In this document: piece after piece, positions 38,651 to 41,821 of the stretch
Numbering within the stretch: the stretch's first letter is position 1
How the letters are laid out: the number at the start of each line of letters is the position of its first letter
Assembly (NCBI GenBank): GCA_014796735.1
Contig: JAAVIG010000060.1
Coordinates: 1-41,821, forward strand
Direction: 5' to 3'
DNA from: Oscillospiraceae bacterium
GTDB lineage: Bacteria > Bacillota > Clostridia > Oscillospirales > Ruminococcaceae
Length of the DNA stretch: 41,821 nucleotides
Made by a program: the position numbers and the translations under genes
The notes under the pieces: generated by a model
The model's database searches: none
What the model saw: only the letters and a program-made list of their open reading frames with translations
What the model was told of the DNA's origin: nothing

Positions 38651-40294
38651 ATGATGAAATCACTTTACTCCGGTGTGGCAGGTCTTAAGGTCCACAACCA
38701 GAGAATGGACGTTATCGGCAACAACATTTCAAACGTAAACACCACAGGTTATAAGGCAAGCGCCGTAACCTTCAAGGATGTTTTCTATCAGAACAAATCT
38801 TACGCTACCTCAGGTGATGTTATAAAGGGCGGTACCAACGCTAACCAGGTAGGTTACGGTGCAAGACTCGGTTCTATCGGACAGGTAATGACACAGTCCG
38901 GTCTTACATATTCCGACAGCGTAACCGACTGCGCTATTCAGGGTGAAGGCTTCTTTCAGGTAATGGATCAGGCGGGCAACATCTATTATACCAGAAACGG
39001 TAACTTTCACATCGACAACGTAGGCAACCTCTGCGACGCAAACGGTAACATCGTATTGGGCGTAAGCGGCGATCCTACGGGAGTAGCAGCGTCCAGCAAC
39101 AGAATCAACCTTTACGTTCCTCCTGTTGACAACAGAAGAGCAAGCGTTGAAAAGGTGTACAAGGACGGTCTTGACGAATATACATACACCATTACGGCCA
39201 ACTCCTTCGGCGATAACGGCAACATTTCCTTTACAATTATCAATACAGGTCCCGATGAAACACCCTTTGCGACACAGAATGACAGATCCATCACCGTAAG
39301 GATCAACCTGGATCAGGATTTCCTTGCTCCCGGCGAGGCTCCCACGGGCGCGAACGACACAAGAGTAACTCTTGAGCAGGCCATAAACGACGCTCTCACA
39401 GTGGGCGGCGTTGAGCTTCCCGGCGAAGTGCTCCCCTTGAATTTCGAGTACAGCAGTATGCCTGTAAACACGCACGCAGTAGCGGCTTCGAACACGCTGT
39501 CCTTTGACGCGGACGGCGAGCTTACCGGCGGCAACGTTCTTAATCTTACATTTACAGCAGAGACGGCAGGCGCTTTTGCCAACAATTACGAGATCAATAT
39601 CGTAAGCTATACCCCCAATGCCGCAAGCAACGATCTTGCAACAAACGGCGGCGTAAAGGCAAACTGGACGGAAAACGTACTTACGATCAGGGTTCCCAAT
39701 ACCGCGCAGGTAACACAGCAGAACATCAACGACGCTATTGCCGCGGCGGCAGGCGGAAACGAAAAGAGAGTGCTTACAGTTAACGGAGGTATCAGCCAGG
39801 CACAGGCGGCGGCTATCGGAGATACAAGCGTAAGACTCGGTCTTATGGGCGGTAAGGACAACTTCTTCAAGAGCATTGCCGAAACAATGGACACCGTTAA
39901 GCTTGTAGGCGGTTCTGTCGAAGCGGATCAGACCACCAAGGATCTGGAATCAATGTTCATTGACGACGACGGTGTTATTTACGGCGTGCATACCGTTCAC
40001 GGAACTATCGCATTGGGTCGTATCGACTTGGCGGTATTCGAGAACCCCGAAGGTCTCGATCAGGTAGGTACATCTTACTGGAAGGAGTCCCTGAGCTCGG
40101 GTTCGGCTATCACTAAGAAAGCAAACGACGTAGGTACCGGTTCTATCGTATCTACCGCGCTGGAAATGTCCAACGCCGACCTGTCGCAGGAAATTTCCGA
40201 CATGATCATCACGCAGAGAGGCTTCCAGGCTAACACTCGTGTTATCACCGTTACCGATACAATGCTTGAAGAGCTTGTAAACCTTAAGAGATAA
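38651..40294 (+). CDS. flgE: Flagellar hook protein FlgE
   Basis: 547 residues; the ATG at 38651 follows AAAGGA with 10 bases spacing (a second ATG is adjacent). The N-terminus MKSLYSGVAGLKVHNQRMDV and IGNNISNVNTTGYK, then GGTNANQVGYGARLGSI, and the C-terminus SNADLSQEISDMIITQRGFQ followed by ANTRVITVTDTM, mark a hook subunit. A large surface insertion (about 170-420) makes it longer than typical 400-residue hooks. Nucleotide composition of this gene is slightly richer in C-ending codons than neighbours, consistent with high expression. Confidence 0.96.
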   Translation: MMKSLYSGVAGLKVHNQRMDVIGNNISNVNTTGYKASAVTFKDVFYQNKSYATSGDVIKGGTNANQVGYGARLGSIGQVMTQSGLTYSDSVTDCAIQGEGFFQVMDQAGNIYYTRNGNFHIDNVGNLCDANGNIVLGVSGDPTGVAASSNRINLYVPPVDNRRASVEKVYKDGLDEYTYTITANSFGDNGNISFTIINTGPDETPFATQNDRSITVRINLDQDFLAPGEAPTGANDTRVTLEQAINDALTVGGVELPGEVLPLNFEYSSMPVNTHAVAASNTLSFDADGELTGGNVLNLTFTAETAGAFANNYEINIVSYTPNAASNDLATNGGVKANWTENVLTIRVPNTAQVTQQNINDAIAAAAGGNEKRVLTVNGGISQAQAAAIGDTSVRLGLMGGKDNFFKSIAETMDTVKLVGGSVEADQTTKDLESMFIDDDGVIYGVHTVHGTIALGRIDLAVFENPEGLDQVGTSYWKESLSSGSAITKKANDVGTGSIVSTALEMSNADLSQEISDMIITQRGFQANTRVITVTDTMLEELVNLKR

Positions 40295-40457
40295 GCTTTA
40301 GGTAATATCAGACTTTAACCGAAGCATGGAAGCGGCGGCATAATAAACCATATTGACGAAAACGGCGTCCGGTCGTAAAAATACGGTCGGCCGCCCATTC
40401 GTTGATATTATTATCAAAAAGGAACGGCGTCGGACAACCCGACGTGAATAAGAAAAT

Positions 40458-40676
40458 ATGATTTATTTAACTAAATTGGGCGGAAAACAGTTCTTGCTTA
40501 ACGAGGATCAGATCGAATCCGTTTCTCAGAGTCCCGATACCATTATAGTGCTGAGCAACGGTCACAGCTACATTGTTCAGGAGTCTATGGAAGAGATCAT
40601 GGAAGAGATAATTAAATTCAATCGCAGCAGCAGACGGATCGCTTCAAGAAGAAACGACAGTTCGGATATACAATAA
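40458..40676 (+). CDS. flbD: FlbD/SwrD-family flagellar protein
   Basis: 72 residues. IYLTKLGGKQFLLNEDQIES, a short beta sheet (DTIIVLSNGHSYIVQE), then a helix SMEEIMEEIIKF, is the conserved small protein that follows flgE in Firmicutes; in B. subtilis SwrD raises flagellar power by supporting stator function. The basic C-terminal 15 residues are an extension. The ribosome binding site is weak (AATAAGAAAA), so expression may depend on coupling to upstream translation. The 163-base gap after flgE contains stems (TTGATA/TATCAA; CGTCGG/CCGACG near 40430). Confidence 0.88.
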   Translation: MIYLTKLGGKQFLLNEDQIESVSQSPDTIIVLSNGHSYIVQESMEEIMEEIIKFNRSSRRIASRRNDSSDIQ

Positions 40677-40763
40677 TTAAAGTATATTATCCCCCGCGGA
40701 AGTTCCGCGACAGGGAAAAAGATAAACCAAGCAGAAAAAAACCTGTAAATGGAGGGCTTTCCT

Positions 40764-41546
40764 TTGAATATTACGATTATCATAGGCTGGGTATTAGCCT
40801 TCGGTCTTACAATATTCGGCATATTGAGCGGCGGTAAAATGGACGACTTTATCGACCCTGCCAGCGTATTTATCACTGTGGGCGGTACCTTGGGCGGACT
40901 GATCGCCAGCTTCCCTATGTCGACGCTGTTGGCAGTGCCCAAGCTTTTAAAAATTTGTCTTTTTCCGCCGAAGTACAATCCTCAGAAGTACATAGACGAG
41001 ATAGTGGAATACGCCAGAGTTGCGAGAAGCCAGGGTATCCTTACTCTTGAAGACAGCGCAAACAAGGCTACTGATCCCTTTATGAAAAAAAGTCTCTTGC
41101 TTCTTGTAGATGCCAATGACGCGGAAAAAATTCGTGAGATGTTAGAGGAAGCCATTAGCTTTACGGACGACAGACACGCGGCCAACAAGGCGTTCTTTGA
41201 AAAGGGCGTTGCGCTGGGTCCCGCTTTCGGTATGTTGGGTACGCTGGTAGGACTTGTTAACATGCTTGCCCAAATGGAAAACAGCTCAGAGGGCTTGGGT
41301 TCTGCGATGGCTACCGCGCTTATAACGACCTTCTACGGTTCGCTTCTTGCAAACGTTATATTCGGCCCTTTGGCCAGTGCGCTTGAAAACGCAAACAATG
41401 ACGAAATACTTTGTATGCAGATAATTTGTCAGGGCTCAATGGCGATAGCCGCAGGTTCAAACCCCGCATTGATAAGAGAAAAGCTCGAATTTATGCTTGC
41501 GGATAAGGATCTTAAGAAAAACGGCGGCGCTAAGGGCGAGGAATAA
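40764..41546 (+). CDS. motA: Flagellar stator protein MotA
   Basis: 260 residues. TTG at 40764 is chosen because GGAGGG lies 8 bases before it; the ATG at 40749 overlaps that site. Four membrane helices are expected (about 3-22, 30-55, 148-170, 178-205), with the conserved proton-channel segment LGPAFGMLGTLVGLVNMLAQ and the cytoplasmic loop carrying charged residues that touch FliG. MotA forms the pentameric ion channel with a MotB dimer. The next 275 bases contain no motB start. Confidence 0.95.
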   Translation: MNITIIIGWVLAFGLTIFGILSGGKMDDFIDPASVFITVGGTLGGLIASFPMSTLLAVPKLLKICLFPPKYNPQKYIDEIVEYARVARSQGILTLEDSANKATDPFMKKSLLLLVDANDAEKIREMLEEAISFTDDRHAANKAFFEKGVALGPAFGMLGTLVGLVNMLAQMENSSEGLGSAMATALITTFYGSLLANVIFGPLASALENANNDEILCMQIICQGSMAIAAGSNPALIREKLEFMLADKDLKKNGGAKGEE

Positions 41547-41821
41547 TTTGGCGAAGAAGAGCTTACGCTTATCCGACTGTCCGAGCAATGCTCCGAGATC
41601 TTTTACAAGGATTTTGTCGGCTTGATTTGATAACAGGACATGGTTGATTTGCGAACAAGCTTTCTGTTACAGAAAAATTTCACAAAAATTTCACAGAGCG
41701 CGAAAGAAAAAATTTTTCCCATGTTTTTTACGTCAAAAAAAGGGTATCTCGCGGCATTTAAAAGCTGCAAGCGAGTTAAAGGAAAAATTTCGGGTTGCAA
41801 CTTTTTGAAATTTATGTTATA
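41547..41821 (+). other. Region after motA without a recognisable gene
   Basis: A MotB gene is expected but no MAKKK...DMMTLLLTFF frame is seen. Twenty-seven sense codons continue in the MotA frame past the stop (starting FGEEELTLIRLSEQC), followed by a hairpin TTTCTG/CAGAAA near 41670 and AT-rich sequence with a direct repeat of AAAATTTCAC. It could be a spacer before a distal motB or the start of another palindromic insert; the edge of the window prevents a decision. Confidence 0.5.

Overview
The window reads as a motile Gram-positive anaerobe of the Clostridia, most likely an Oscillospiraceae/Ruminococcaceae-type gut bacterium related to Eubacterium siraeum or Ruminococcus. This placement is inferred from the classic clostridial fla gene order (flgB-flgC-fliE-fliF-fliG-fliH-fliI-fliJ-fliK-flgD-TIGR02530-flgE-flbD-motA), sigma-A type promoters, strong AGGAGG ribosome binding sites, several TTG starts, lipoproteins with Thr/Glu-rich linkers, and an ECF sigma/anti-sigma pair of a kind common there. 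I see no rRNA, tRNA, CRISPR array, prophage or transposase.

Layout. 1-2930 (minus): a late flagellar operon flgM-flgN-flgK-flgL read from a sigma-28 promoter. 3057-4744 (minus): an orphan ABC-type substrate-binding lipoprotein. 4767-9554 (plus): a 1532-residue DUF4011/SF1 helicase/Vsr-like nuclease with its own promoter and terminator, a likely single-gene phage-defence protein. 9555-10418: a gene-free 0.9 kb stretch full of palindromes. 10419-17459 (plus): rpoD, an Rrf2 regulator, an FtsA-like protein with beta-grasp domains, a GH26-like lipoprotein whose catalytic glutamates appear replaced, and a lipoprotein of unknown function. 17796-20222 (minus): an ECF sigma factor followed by a membrane anti-sigma-like protein with DHHW, LytM and His-rich parts, bracketed by two inverted copies of a ~94-bp repeat. 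20528-25734 (minus): a ParA ATPase with an AT-hook tail, a possible ComFB-family protein, a diguanylate cyclase and a PilZ protein, with repeat-rich spacers around parA. 25942-26667 (plus): a small membrane protein. 26815-41546 (plus): the flagellar basal-body/hook operon, with promoters before flgB and before fliK.

How the genes fit together. Both ends serve the flagellum: the plus-strand operon builds rod, MS-ring, export ATPase, hook and stator, while the minus-strand sigma-28 operon supplies hook-filament junction proteins and the FlgM/FlgN checkpoint. Next to it a GGDEF enzyme and a PilZ receptor form a plausible c-di-GMP switch on motility. A ComFB-like protein would add a second candidate second-messenger receptor, and ParA a candidate positioning factor.

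The most unusual content is non-coding. (1) Three elements made of strings of perfect short hairpins closed by GGCGGAGC/GCTCCGCC (A at 9591, B at 21051, C at 21601) share a tail sequence. (2) A ~50-bp-arm palindrome between fliG and fliH has a shorter relative between fliJ and fliK. (3) A 165-bp imperfect palindrome lies upstream of rpoD. (4) The terminator-bearing repeat brackets the sigma/anti-sigma cassette. (5) A family of ATACTAATCCC palindromes and CCGACYTGTGCCAAT repeats surrounds parA. I regard the parA neighbourhood and the hairpin-array family as the best candidates for something undescribed.
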